Source: Desulfobacteraceae bacterium | GTDB lineage: Bacteria; Desulfobacterota; DSM-4660; Desulfatiglandales; HGW-15 | Length of the DNA stretch: 8,399 nt | Reading direction: 5' to 3' | NCBI GenBank assembly: GCA_003819975.1 | Contig: RPPU01000165.1 | Coordinates: 1-8,399 of the forward strand | Shown: positions 1 to 5,686 of the stretch, in pieces | Layout: each line of letters opens with the position of its first letter | Numbering within the stretch: position 1 is the first letter of the stretch | Program-made: the position numbers and the translations under genes | The notes under the pieces: generated by a model | The model's database searches: none | Told to the model about the DNA's origin: nothing | Seen by the model: only the letters and a program-made list of their open reading frames with translations

Positions 1-396
1 CCCGGTCTGCTGAATAAGACCCTGGATGGTGGTTTCGTTTAAACCGACATTAAGGACCGTTTCCATCATACCCGGCATGGAGCTGCGCGCGCCGGAACGT
101 ACGGAAACCAACAGCGGGTTTTTAGGATCGCCGAATTTCTTGCCCATGATTTTTTCAACCTGAGCCAATGCTTTGGCGACCTGGGCTTTTAATTCCGCGG
201 GATAATTGCGTTTGTTTTTATAAAAATAGGTGCAAACCTCGGTGGTGATCGTAAACCCCGGCGGTACCGGAAGCTTTAACGCGAAGTGCCCGGCCATTTC
301 CGCCAGGTTGGCGCCCTTACCGCCCAGCAGATTTTTCATGGACTCATTGCCATCCGCTTTCCCGTTTCCGAAAAAATAGACGTATTTATTAGGCAT
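1..396 (-). CDS. ppdK: Pyruvate, phosphate dikinase, N-terminal part (cut by window edge)
   Basis: The product interconverts pyruvate, ATP and phosphate with phosphoenolpyruvate, AMP and pyrophosphate in the cytoplasm. Only the first 132 residues of a protein that is usually about 880 long are present. The N-terminus begins [16 protein letters not shown]. It continues with [15 protein letters not shown] (about residues 20-34), [13 protein letters not shown] and [19 protein letters not shown], which are hallmark stretches of the PPDK ATP-grasp nucleotide-binding domain. The start is fixed by a GAGGAGGA ribosome-binding site at 406-413, nine bases upstream of the ATG. In anaerobes this enzyme serves gluconeogenesis or pyrophosphate-linked glycolysis. 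The conserved GNGKADG and [12 protein letters not shown] segments favour PPDK over the related PEP synthase. The reading frame is intact to the window edge. Confidence 0.95.
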   Translation of the reverse strand, partial: MPNKYVYFFGNGKADGNESMKNLLGGKGANLAEMAGHFALKLPVPPGFTITTEVCTYFYKNKRNYPAELKAQVAKALAQVEKIMGKKFGDPKNPLLVSVRSGARSSMPGMMETVLNVGLNETTIQGLIQQTG

Positions 397-718
397 GTCT
401 CAATTTCCTCCTCAGCTTTAATTAAATTAATGCCTTGAAAAATATATCGGGGTCCCGGATTCCCGGGTTATCCCGCTCGGCTCTGAATGAAAACACCCCC
501 GCCTTATAAAATTGATATTTTAATGCATAGGGGAGAAAAAAACGCAAAAAAGTATAACTTGAAGGCTTTTAAAAAGCAATTAGAAACTTCAAAGAAATTG
601 AGGCCTTGCCCGGTTTTTAAAAAAGAAAACATTGCCGAAAAGCATCTATTGATTCAACGCTGCCAAAAAATGCAATCCGCCTAAAAAGGCGGGTATTTTG
701 GACTTTAAAGAGATATAA
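397..718. other. Intergenic stretch with no convincing gene
   Basis: This is the first half of the 620-bp gap between ppdK and iclR. It contains the ppdK ribosome-binding site and an AT-rich leader near 417-440. A 65-codon plus-strand reading frame (487-684) lacks a ribosome-binding site and is lysine-rich because the DNA is A-rich, so I do not call it a gene. I could not pick out a convincing ppdK promoter. The only clear structure is the small hairpin at 676-693. Confidence 0.5.
676..693 (-). terminator. Small hairpin, possible weak terminator downstream of iclR
   Basis: CCGCC (677-681) and GGCGG (688-692) form a 5-bp GC stem around an A-rich loop, extendable by a wobble pair. Read on the minus strand, the stem is followed after a few bases by six T residues. 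That is the layout of a weak intrinsic terminator that could stop iclR transcription before ppdK. The stem is short, so the call is tentative. Confidence 0.3.
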
Positions 719-792
719 ACCGCTAATAAACGCCAATGAACACGAATGAAATCTTTTCTCTCTATTCGCGTTTATTGGCGGTTATTAGCGGT
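719..792. repeat. Imperfect inverted repeat with 29-bp arms
   Basis: The left arm (719-747, beginning ACCGCTAATAA) and the right arm (764-792, ending TTATTAGCGGT) are reverse complements except at three positions, one of which is a G-T wobble. The loop is 16 bp and pyrimidine-rich. The arms are built from short related words (CGCTAATAA, CGCCAATGAA, CACGAATGAA). That style is common in dispersed intergenic repeats of deltaproteobacterial and other environmental anaerobe genomes, as I recall it. No gene lies inside. It may act as an RNA hairpin or be a non-autonomous mobile repeat. Confidence 0.7.
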
Positions 793-822
793 AAAATATT
801 TTTTGGACGTTTATTTTGAGGA

Positions 823-844
823 TATCGACAAAAGACTGTCGATA
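823..844. repeat. Perfect palindrome with 8-bp arms
   Basis: TATCGACA (823-830) and TGTCGATA (837-844) are exact reverse complements separated by AAAGAC. The site could be a protein-binding palindrome or another hairpin in this repeat-dense segment. No promoter or gene start is adjacent to suggest an operator role. Confidence 0.5.
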
Positions 845-867
845 AGTGAAAAATGAATACGGATTTA

Positions 868-983
868 TTCCGGCGATCTCGCTGGAACTCCTGTTCCGGC
901 TCGCTGGAACTCCTGTTCCGGCTCGCTGGAACTCCTGTTCCGGCTCGCTGGAACTCCTGTTCCAGTCGGCCGGAATTCATGTT
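868..983. repeat. 22-bp tandem hairpin repeat array (about 3 perfect and 2-3 degenerate copies)
   Basis: Three identical 22-bp units occupy 879-900, 901-922 and 923-944. A fourth starts at 945 and diverges at 964, and a decayed fifth can be aligned at 966-983. A half unit (TTCCGGC) precedes the array near 868-874. Within each unit, arms GCTGGAAC and GTTCCGGC enclose a TCCT loop, so 20 of the 22 bases form one hairpin with a single T-G wobble. In copy four the right arm becomes GTTCCAGT, which turns that wobble into a T-A pair. The unit length is not a multiple of three, there are no unique spacers, and no coding sense is seen. Confidence 0.85.
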
Positions 984-989
984 TTTTTA

Positions 990-1007
990 ATCCTGGATTT
1001 TCAGGAT
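990..1007. repeat. Short stem-loop beside the iclR stop codon
   Basis: ATCCTG (990-995) and CAGGAT (1002-1007) pair around a GATTTT loop, twelve bases past the iclR stop. A run of T residues (982-988) lies on the plus-strand left side. On the minus strand the hairpin is therefore followed by A residues, not by the U tract of an intrinsic terminator. ATCCTG-type words are frequent in dispersed intergenic repeats, and this may be part of the same composite repeat region. Confidence 0.45.
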
Positions 1008-1018
1008 CAATAAAACAT

Positions 1019-1786
1019 TTAGGGCCTTAATGAATTTTCTTCAATCAAACGGTTGATACTATCGGCCGCGCTTTTGGTCGCGGCAATCAAGACTCTCATT
1101 TTATCTTCATTGAGGCTGGCCTTGAAACCGACCGACCAGATGGCGGCCCGGCGTTCGCCCTTGATGGGCGCAGCCACGGCTTTAACGCCCAGAAGATATT
1201 CCTCATCGTCAATGGCATAACCGTTTTGCCGGACCCGATTGATCTCTTCCTCATATTTGTCCGGATCCGTAATCGTATGTTCCGTATATTTGGTCAGGCC
1301 GTGGGTCCGGATGATGTAATTGACTTTCTCCTCTTTTAAGGAAGCCAGAAAAACCTTGCCCACTGCCCCGGCTAAAAGCGGAATTGTGGTTCCGATCGGC
1401 GAGGTGATTTTCAGATCGTTGCGCGATTCCACGCTATCGAGGACCGTGACATGTTCCCAATTACGTATCCCCAGGAAAACCGAGGTCTGGGTTTTTTCCA
1501 TGAGCTCATCCAACACCGGACGCGCCAGGTTCTTGAGGTCGATCCGCGCATAGGCTTTACGGCCCAGTTCAAAAAGCGTGTAGCCCAGGGAATATTTCTT
1601 GCTGGCCGGATCCCTATTGAGGGCCCCGACTTCTTCTAAGGCAGAAGTCATGCCGTGCACCGTGCTTTTGGCCAATTTTAATTCTTTAGCCAGTTCGCTG
1701 ATGCCGATGCCTTCTTTGACAGCGGAAACGACCCTCAGAATTTCAAACGTCTTCTTTACCGATGGAGCAATATATTTTTTTCCCAT
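1019..1786 (-). CDS. IclR-family transcriptional regulator
   Basis: This is a 255-residue cytoplasmic DNA-binding protein of normal length for the IclR family. Residues 10-60 form the winged helix-turn-helix, with GISELAKELKLAKSTVHG as the recognition region. From about residue 80 onward is the IclR ligand-binding domain, with the typical segments SPIGTTIPLLAGAVGKVFLA (about 129-148) and GYAIDDEEYLLGVKAVAAPI (about 189-208). Family members usually sense small organic acids or aromatic compounds. The ligand here cannot be read from the sequence. The gene is divergent from the membrane ferredoxin gene at 2038, and its start region overlaps a GTTCA-N6-TGAAC palindrome also found before the neighbouring operons. 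That implies autoregulation and local control of the AOR genes. The ribosome-binding site is weak (GGTGA) and lies inside the palindrome. Confidence 0.93.
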   Translation of the reverse strand: MGKKYIAPSVKKTFEILRVVSAVKEGIGISELAKELKLAKSTVHGMTSALEEVGALNRDPASKKYSLGYTLFELGRKAYARIDLKNLARPVLDELMEKTQTSVFLGIRNWEHVTVLDSVESRNDLKITSPIGTTIPLLAGAVGKVFLASLKEEKVNYIIRTHGLTKYTEHTITDPDKYEEEINRVRQNGYAIDDEEYLLGVKAVAAPIKGERRAAIWSVGFKASLNEDKMRVLIAATKSAADSINRLIEENSLRP

Positions 1787-1804
1787 AGTTCACCAAGTTG
1801 AACT
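1787..1804. promoter_or_regulatory. Candidate IclR operator 1 (autoregulatory), before iclR
   Basis: AGTTCA (1787-1792) and TGAACT (1799-1804) form a perfect 6-bp-arm palindrome with a 6-bp spacer. It abuts the iclR start codon and overlaps its ribosome-binding site. It contains the GTTCA-N6-TGAAC core present at three other non-coding sites in this window. Bound regulator here would block initiation at the iclR promoter. Confidence 0.65.
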
Positions 1805-1813
1805 TTTTTATTT

Positions 1814-1843
1814 ACTCTACAATCAGCACAGTTTATTTGTCAA
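1814..1843 (-). promoter_or_regulatory. Candidate sigma-70 promoter for iclR
   Basis: On the minus strand a consensus -35 TTGACA (1838-1843) is followed by an 18-bp spacer and a -10-like TAGAGT (1814-1819). Transcription would start near 1807, just before operator 1, giving a very short leader. The -10 matches four of six consensus positions. Confidence 0.5.
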
Positions 1844-1916
1844 TAATAATTTAATTATTCTAATTAATTTATTATGAATAATGATTAATAGTTTATTAAA
1901 CTAAGATTCTTTATCC

Positions 1917-1945
1917 TTGAAAAAATGAATCAGCTATGTTACTCT
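1917..1945 (+). promoter_or_regulatory. Candidate promoter for the membrane ferredoxin gene
   Basis: TTGAAA (1917-1922), a 17-bp spacer and TACTCT (1940-1945) make a plausible sigma-70 promoter. The -10 is weak. Support comes from its position: operator 2 begins about 13 bases after the -10, the same layout as at the AOR promoter. Confidence 0.35.
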
Positions 1946-1956
1946 ACGCTCAAGAA

Positions 1957-1976
1957 TTGTTCATAATATTGAACAA
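1957..1976. promoter_or_regulatory. Candidate IclR operator 2, before the membrane ferredoxin gene
   Basis: TTGTTCA (1957-1963) and TGAACAA (1970-1976) are perfect 7-bp arms around TAATAT. The 16-bp core GTTCATAATATTGAAC differs by one base from operator 3. It lies between the candidate promoter and the gene start at 2038, where a bound repressor would block transcription. Confidence 0.7.
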
Positions 1977-2037
1977 CTATTTGAAAACAATCATTTTTTG
2001 TTTTTTTTTGCTCTGAATAAAAAGGAGGGGTTTAAAA

Positions 2038-3078
2038 ATGGATCTCTATTCGATTGCCACAGGTCCTTTATTATGGGTCGTTCTTTCGATTTTTACCCTT
2101 TGCGTGCTGGCCCGCATGATTTTTTTTACACTTGCCATTATCCGGAGCCCAAAATTAAAAGCCGCTGGATTTTTTAGCATTGTTCTGAATTTTTTCCGTC
2201 TTTTCGTGCCTTTTCATGTCGGAGTCTTAAAAAGACCGATTTATGCCCCTCTGCGCCATATCTTTCATATTTGTTTATTTGTAGTGCCGATCTGGCTGGC
2301 CGGGCATATTGCTCTTTGGTCCGAATCACGCTTTGAATGGTCATGGACTCCCATACCCGCTGAATGGGCCGATATCATGACCTTGATCGTAATCGCTTTG
2401 GCTGCTTTTTTCTTTATGCGCCGTATCGTCATGAAAGAGGTTCGTCAGAACTCATCGCTCATGGATTTTGTCGTCATTCTCGTCACCGCCCTGCCTTTTA
2501 TATCCGGTTATTTCCTTGTGCACAGCACTTTGGAAAGCATCCCCTTTTTTTCTGCAAACATGACCTACATTCATATTTTCACCAGCTGCGCCATGATCCT
2601 GATGGCCGGCTTTCTTTTCTGCCGCACCCGCCTGATTGAAACACGCTGCGTGGCTTGCACCTCCTGCGAACAAAGTTGCCCGACCGGGACCATTGAATAC
2701 CGGGACCAAGGTCGCCAACGAATCTTTACCTACTCTCATTACCAATGTATCTGCTGCGCAGCCTGCGTCAAAACCTGCCCTGAAAATGCCGCCGAACTCA
2801 GGCATGAACTCAGTCTAAAACGCTTTTTCCAGATTCGCGGCAAGCATGTCATCCGCACCGCGGAAATGCAGGCCTGTGAAAAATGCGGCGCCCTGTTCGC
2901 GCCTGAACCCCAGATGCAAAAAGTCGGCAAGATTTTCACTCATCATGATTATCTCCGTTTTTGCCAAAATTGCCGCAAAACGAATATGGGCGTTTTGTAT
3001 CAAAAGCTCAGTCCCTGGCACCGCCCTGCCGATGGTGCAAAAAAGCCGGAAGCATCTCTAAAAAACCAAGCGAATTAA
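2038..3078 (+). CDS. Membrane b-cytochrome-like protein with two [4Fe-4S] motifs and a zinc ribbon
   Basis: This 346-residue protein probably passes electrons between a soluble Fe-S partner and the quinone pool. Residues 1-200 contain about five membrane helices (near 9-34, 74-95, 111-128, 142-162, 176-196). Histidines H74, H77, H90, H162 and H179 fall in or at the ends of these helices, as expected for haem b ligands in NarI/DsrM/HdrE-type subunits. Two ferredoxin motifs follow: C204, C207, C210, C214-P and C237, C240, C243, C247-P, with an extra C239. A C-terminal CxxC pair (C280/C283 and C309/C312) resembles a zinc ribbon. GGAGGGG precedes the start. Its operator matches that of the AOR operon, so it is likely the membrane partner of that enzyme. 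The exact subfamily is uncertain. Confidence 0.85.
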   Translation: MDLYSIATGPLLWVVLSIFTLCVLARMIFFTLAIIRSPKLKAAGFFSIVLNFFRLFVPFHVGVLKRPIYAPLRHIFHICLFVVPIWLAGHIALWSESRFEWSWTPIPAEWADIMTLIVIALAAFFFMRRIVMKEVRQNSSLMDFVVILVTALPFISGYFLVHSTLESIPFFSANMTYIHIFTSCAMILMAGFLFCRTRLIETRCVACTSCEQSCPTGTIEYRDQGRQRIFTYSHYQCICCAACVKTCPENAAELRHELSLKRFFQIRGKHVIRTAEMQACEKCGALFAPEPQMQKVGKIFTHHDYLRFCQNCRKTNMGVLYQKLSPWHRPADGAKKPEASLKNQAN

Positions 3079-3128
3079 GCGGATAAATTACATGAATCTT
3101 TTCAAAGTCTTAAATAAATGTTACGCTC

Positions 3129-3144
3129 GTTCATTATATTGAAC
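3129..3144. promoter_or_regulatory. Candidate IclR operator 3, in the gap before the AOR operon
   Basis: GTTCATTATATTGAAC is a perfect 5-bp-arm palindrome with a 6-bp spacer, differing by one base from the core of operator 2. The shared context ATGTTAC before both sites also suggests common origin. It lies 164 bp upstream (centre to centre) of operator 4, about 50 bp past the membrane-gene stop. A nearby promoter is not obvious. Confidence 0.6.
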
Positions 3145-3252
3145 TTAAATATTTAACGCTACGCGTCATTATTATGTCAGCGATGATATAATAATATATT
3201 GAAAAAATAGATAAAAATCGATTATTACATGTTTTCGCAAACAGGATTGTCC

Positions 3253-3280
3253 TTGACAAAGATCACCGATCTGCTATGAT
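3253..3280 (+). promoter_or_regulatory. Strong sigma-70 promoter of the AOR operon
   Basis: A perfect TTGACA (3253-3258) is followed by a 16-bp spacer and TATGAT (3275-3280), one base from consensus. Transcription would begin near 3287, inside the long palindrome of operator 4. A near-consensus promoter with an overlapping operator is the arrangement expected for repression that is relieved by an inducer. Confidence 0.75.
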
Positions 3281-3284
3281 TTCC

Positions 3285-3316
3285 AAATTAAAGTTCATTG
3301 TTATGAACTTTAATTT
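3285..3316. promoter_or_regulatory. Candidate IclR operator 4, at the AOR operon start point
   Basis: The left arm AAATTAAAGTTCA (3285-3297) and right arm TGAACTTTAATTT (3304-3316) are perfect 13-bp reverse complements around TTGTTA. This is the longest palindrome of the set. It contains the same GTTCA-N6-TGAAC core and spans the predicted transcription start. It could also fold as a hairpin at the 5' end of the mRNA. Confidence 0.75.
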
Positions 3317-3439
3317 TATTTATAAACAGTAGTGAACGCGTTACCGGCAAAAAAGATCTATCCGCTTAGGATGATTCTTTCGGTTACTCCTCAGCCGGTC
3401 ATGCCATCGTTAATCGGTTAAAATAGAAAGGAGAAAGTC

Positions 3440-3733
3440 ATGTCAATAGATCAAGATCAGAAAACAACTTCAGAAAGTCTTCGGTCTACCAGAACCTATG
3501 GAAAATTCCGTTGTCATAATCCGACCTGTATGGAACGCTTGGAACCCAAACCCGGTGACAAACACATCAAATGTCCGACTTGCGGAATGGAATTCCGGGT
3601 CGCTTGGGCTAAAAAAGATTTGCCCCGCATCAGAGGCCCGGTATGGGATGTCAATCGTAAGATTGCCGATGAAGCCTTTGCCAGAAAAATGAAAGAAAAA
3701 GAAATGCAAAAGAAAAAAGAGGAGGGAAAGTAA
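3440..3733 (+). CDS. Small zinc-ribbon protein, first gene of the AOR operon
   Basis: This 97-residue protein has no signal peptide or membrane segment. Two cysteine pairs, C25/C30 (FRCHNPTCMERL) and C45/C48 (IKCPTCGMEFRV), are spaced like a zinc ribbon or rubredoxin-type metal site. A conserved-looking LPRIRGPVWDV segment (about 61-71) follows, and then a lysine/glutamate-rich helix to the C-terminus. AGGAG precedes the ATG. The stop codon is one base before the start of the AOR gene, so the two are almost certainly co-translated. I do not recognise a named family. Plausible roles are assembly or metal handling for the AOR, or an accessory electron-transfer or regulatory subunit. These rest on position only. 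Confidence 0.8.
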   Translation: MSIDQDQKTTSESLRSTRTYGKFRCHNPTCMERLEPKPGDKHIKCPTCGMEFRVAWAKKDLPRIRGPVWDVNRKIADEAFARKMKEKEMQKKKEEGK

Positions 3734-3734
3734 T

Positions 3735-5675
3735 ATGCCTTTAAATCGTAAAGTAGCCTTCATTGACCTTTCCTCCGGGAATATCGAAACCAAAACGATT
3801 CCCCTCGAGATAAGGAAAAAATTCCTAGGCGGCCGCGGTCTGGACGCTTATTTTCTCTTAAATCACACCCCCAAAGGATGCGACCCTTTGGGACCGGATA
3901 ACGCCCTGATGATCAGCGGCGGCATCCTTTGCGCCACCTGCGCTTCAGCTACGGCCCGGACCCATGTCATGGCCAAATCGCCTTTAACCAACCTGCTCGG
4001 CAGCGCCAACATGGGCGGCTTTTTTGCCCCGGAAATGGCCTGGGCCGGTTTTCACCACCTGGTGATCAAAGGCAAAGCCGATCATCCGGTTTATATTTAT
4101 ATTCACAACGGTGAAATTGAAATCCGCGACGCCCGCCCCATGTGGGGCATGATGTCTACGGCCGCTCAATGGGCTATTCGCGACGATTTAGGCGATCAGG
4201 AAGTCAAGAGCTGTGTGTGCGGACCGGCCGGTGAAAACCTGGTCCGTTTTGCCAATGTCATGACCGGTATCAAAAACGCGGCCGGCCGAAGCGGGATGGG
4301 TGCGGTCATGGGTTCCAAAAACCTGAAAGCCGTGGCTGCCCGCGGCACCATGGATATCAAGATCGCACACCCGGTTGAAGCCCTTGAATTCAACAAACGC
4401 TTTATCGATCAAATCGTCAGCGCCAAAGTCAACCAGACCCAGGGGACCTTGGGAACGCCTTTTATTTGGGGCGCCACCAACTCCTGGGGCGGCATTCGTT
4501 GCCGGAACTTCCAATACAATCAGTGTGAATATGCCGACGATATGGAACCGGAACGCATTGACGAAATCTGCGCCGAGACCATGGGCCCCTATCACATGAC
4601 CGGTTGCTTCGGCTGCCAGGTGCACTGCCGGGCTCAGTACCGGATCCCCGAAGGCCCCTATGCCGGCATTTACGAAGAAGGTCCGGAATATACTTCCCAG
4701 GGCGCTTTCGGCGGTGAAACCGATACCCCGCGCGCTTTGACCGTGCTGGTCGGCAATCACTTGGTCGATCAATACGGCATGGACAACCTGGAAACCGGCA
4801 GCTTGATCTCCTGGGCCATGGAACTTTACGAAAAAGGCATTATCGGCAAAAAAGAGACCGACGGCCTGGCCCTGGAATTCGGTAATGACGAAGCGGTCAT
4901 CGAGATGATCAAACGCATCTGCTACCGCAAAAGCTATATCGGCGATGTCCTGGCCGAAGGCGGCATCCGTGCCGCGGAAAAAATCGGCAAAGACTCCTTC
5001 AGTTATCTGATCCAGGTCAAAGGCATGAGCAACCTGCATTCGGACGAGCGCGCCACCCCGGGTTTGGCTTTAAATATCGCGGTCTCCTCCAGAGGCTCCG
5101 ACCACTTGCGCAGCCGCCCCGCCATTGACCTTTATCATTTGCCCCAAGACGTGATGCGCCGGATCTACAGCTCGCCGGTCGCTTATGACGGACCCTTGAG
5201 CTCGGAACACACCGAATATATCGGCAAACCCTGGCAGGTCTTCTGGCATGAGAACACCTACATGGCCGTTGACTGCTTGGGCATCTGTAAATATCACACC
5301 ACCTTCCTGGGCGCCACTCTGCCCAACTTTGAGGATTGGCCGAAAGTTCTTTACCTGAATACCGGTATCGAAATGACGCCGCTGGAGATCTGGATGGTGG
5401 CCCGCCGTTGCAACATGGTCGAGCGCCTCTTCAACCTCAGGGAAGGCTTGACCCGTGACGATTTGAAAAAAGGCGATATGCTCAACCATCGTTACTTTGA
5501 CGAACCGACCCGCCGCGGTGCTTTGGATGTCGTAGGCCGGGTGATCGAACGCGATAAGTTCGTCAAGATGGTCGACGAATTCTACAAACACAAGGGCCTG
5601 GATAACAACGGCGTTCCCAAACCTGAAACCTTGAAAGAGCTCGGCCTTGAAAATGAGCCGTCGCACTTACTATAG
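3735..5675 (+). CDS. Aldehyde:ferredoxin oxidoreductase family tungstoenzyme, catalytic subunit
   Basis: This 646-residue cytoplasmic enzyme has the usual AOR length. AORs oxidise aldehydes to carboxylates, or the reverse with low-potential electrons, at a bis-pyranopterin tungsten centre beside one [4Fe-4S] cluster. Visible marks are the N-terminal DLSSGNIE and LGGRGLDAYFL segments, AGRSGMGAVMGSKNLKAV (183-200) in the cofactor-binding region, cluster ligands C291, C294 and C298 (CFGCQVHC), and the late cysteine C518 in DCLGICK. These match the CxxCxxxC plus distal C pattern of Pyrococcus AOR. E314/E315/E318 and D456-H457 lie where active-site acid and histidine residues occur in the family. 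The start follows GAGGAGGG inside the previous gene. The substrate is unknown. A BamB-type aryl-CoA reductase is a less likely alternative. Confidence 0.93.
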   Translation: MPLNRKVAFIDLSSGNIETKTIPLEIRKKFLGGRGLDAYFLLNHTPKGCDPLGPDNALMISGGILCATCASATARTHVMAKSPLTNLLGSANMGGFFAPEMAWAGFHHLVIKGKADHPVYIYIHNGEIEIRDARPMWGMMSTAAQWAIRDDLGDQEVKSCVCGPAGENLVRFANVMTGIKNAAGRSGMGAVMGSKNLKAVAARGTMDIKIAHPVEALEFNKRFIDQIVSAKVNQTQGTLGTPFIWGATNSWGGIRCRNFQYNQCEYADDMEPERIDEICAETMGPYHMTGCFGCQVHCRAQYRIPEGPYAGIYEEGPEYTSQGAFGGETDTPRALTVLVGNHLVDQYGMDNLETGSLISWAMELYEKGIIGKKETDGLALEFGNDEAVIEMIKRICYRKSYIGDVLAEGGIRAAEKIGKDSFSYLIQVKGMSNLHSDERATPGLALNIAVSSRGSDHLRSRPAIDLYHLPQDVMRRIYSSPVAYDGPLSSEHTEYIGKPWQVFWHENTYMAVDCLGICKYHTTFLGATLPNFEDWPKVLYLNTGIEMTPLEIWMVARRCNMVERLFNLREGLTRDDLKKGDMLNHRYFDEPTRRGALDVVGRVIERDKFVKMVDEFYKHKGLDNNGVPKPETLKELGLENEPSHLL

Positions 5676-5686
5676 AGGAGGAAACC

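Larger units (their letters stand above)
3079..3439 (+). promoter_or_regulatory. 361-bp regulatory gap before the AOR operon
   Basis: This gap contains no gene. It holds operator 3, an AT-rich segment with a weak inverted repeat (ATTATTAT at 3168-3175 and ATAATAAT at 3188-3195), the operon promoter and operator 4. A leader of about 150 bases then runs to the first start codon. I looked for a molybdenum/tungsten-cofactor riboswitch in the leader and recognised none. Only a small ATCC/GGAT hairpin is visible near 3360-3370. No clear terminator follows the membrane gene. Confidence 0.5.

Noticed and set aside
487..684. 65-codon plus-strand gene
   Set aside because: It has no ribosome-binding site, its lysine-rich composition follows the A-rich DNA, and it has no recognisable motif.
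762..980. 72-codon minus-strand gene
   Set aside because: It is translated from the hairpin repeats. The 22-bp unit shifts frame at each copy, so the peptide is an artefact.
868..983. CRISPR array
   Set aside because: The repeats are directly tandem, 22 bp, with no unique spacers and no cas genes nearby.
990..1007. Intrinsic terminator of iclR
   Set aside because: On the minus strand the hairpin is followed by A residues, so it lacks the needed U tract.
3317..3439. Molybdenum/tungsten cofactor riboswitch in the AOR leader
   Set aside because: I could not identify the conserved stems or loops by eye. A covariance search would be needed to revive the idea.
4188..5039. 283-codon open frame antisense to the AOR gene
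   Set aside because: It is a codon-bias shadow of a strongly conserved enzyme. It is rich in F, A, V and D with no ribosome-binding site or family signature. The same applies to the 198-codon frame at 5070-5666.
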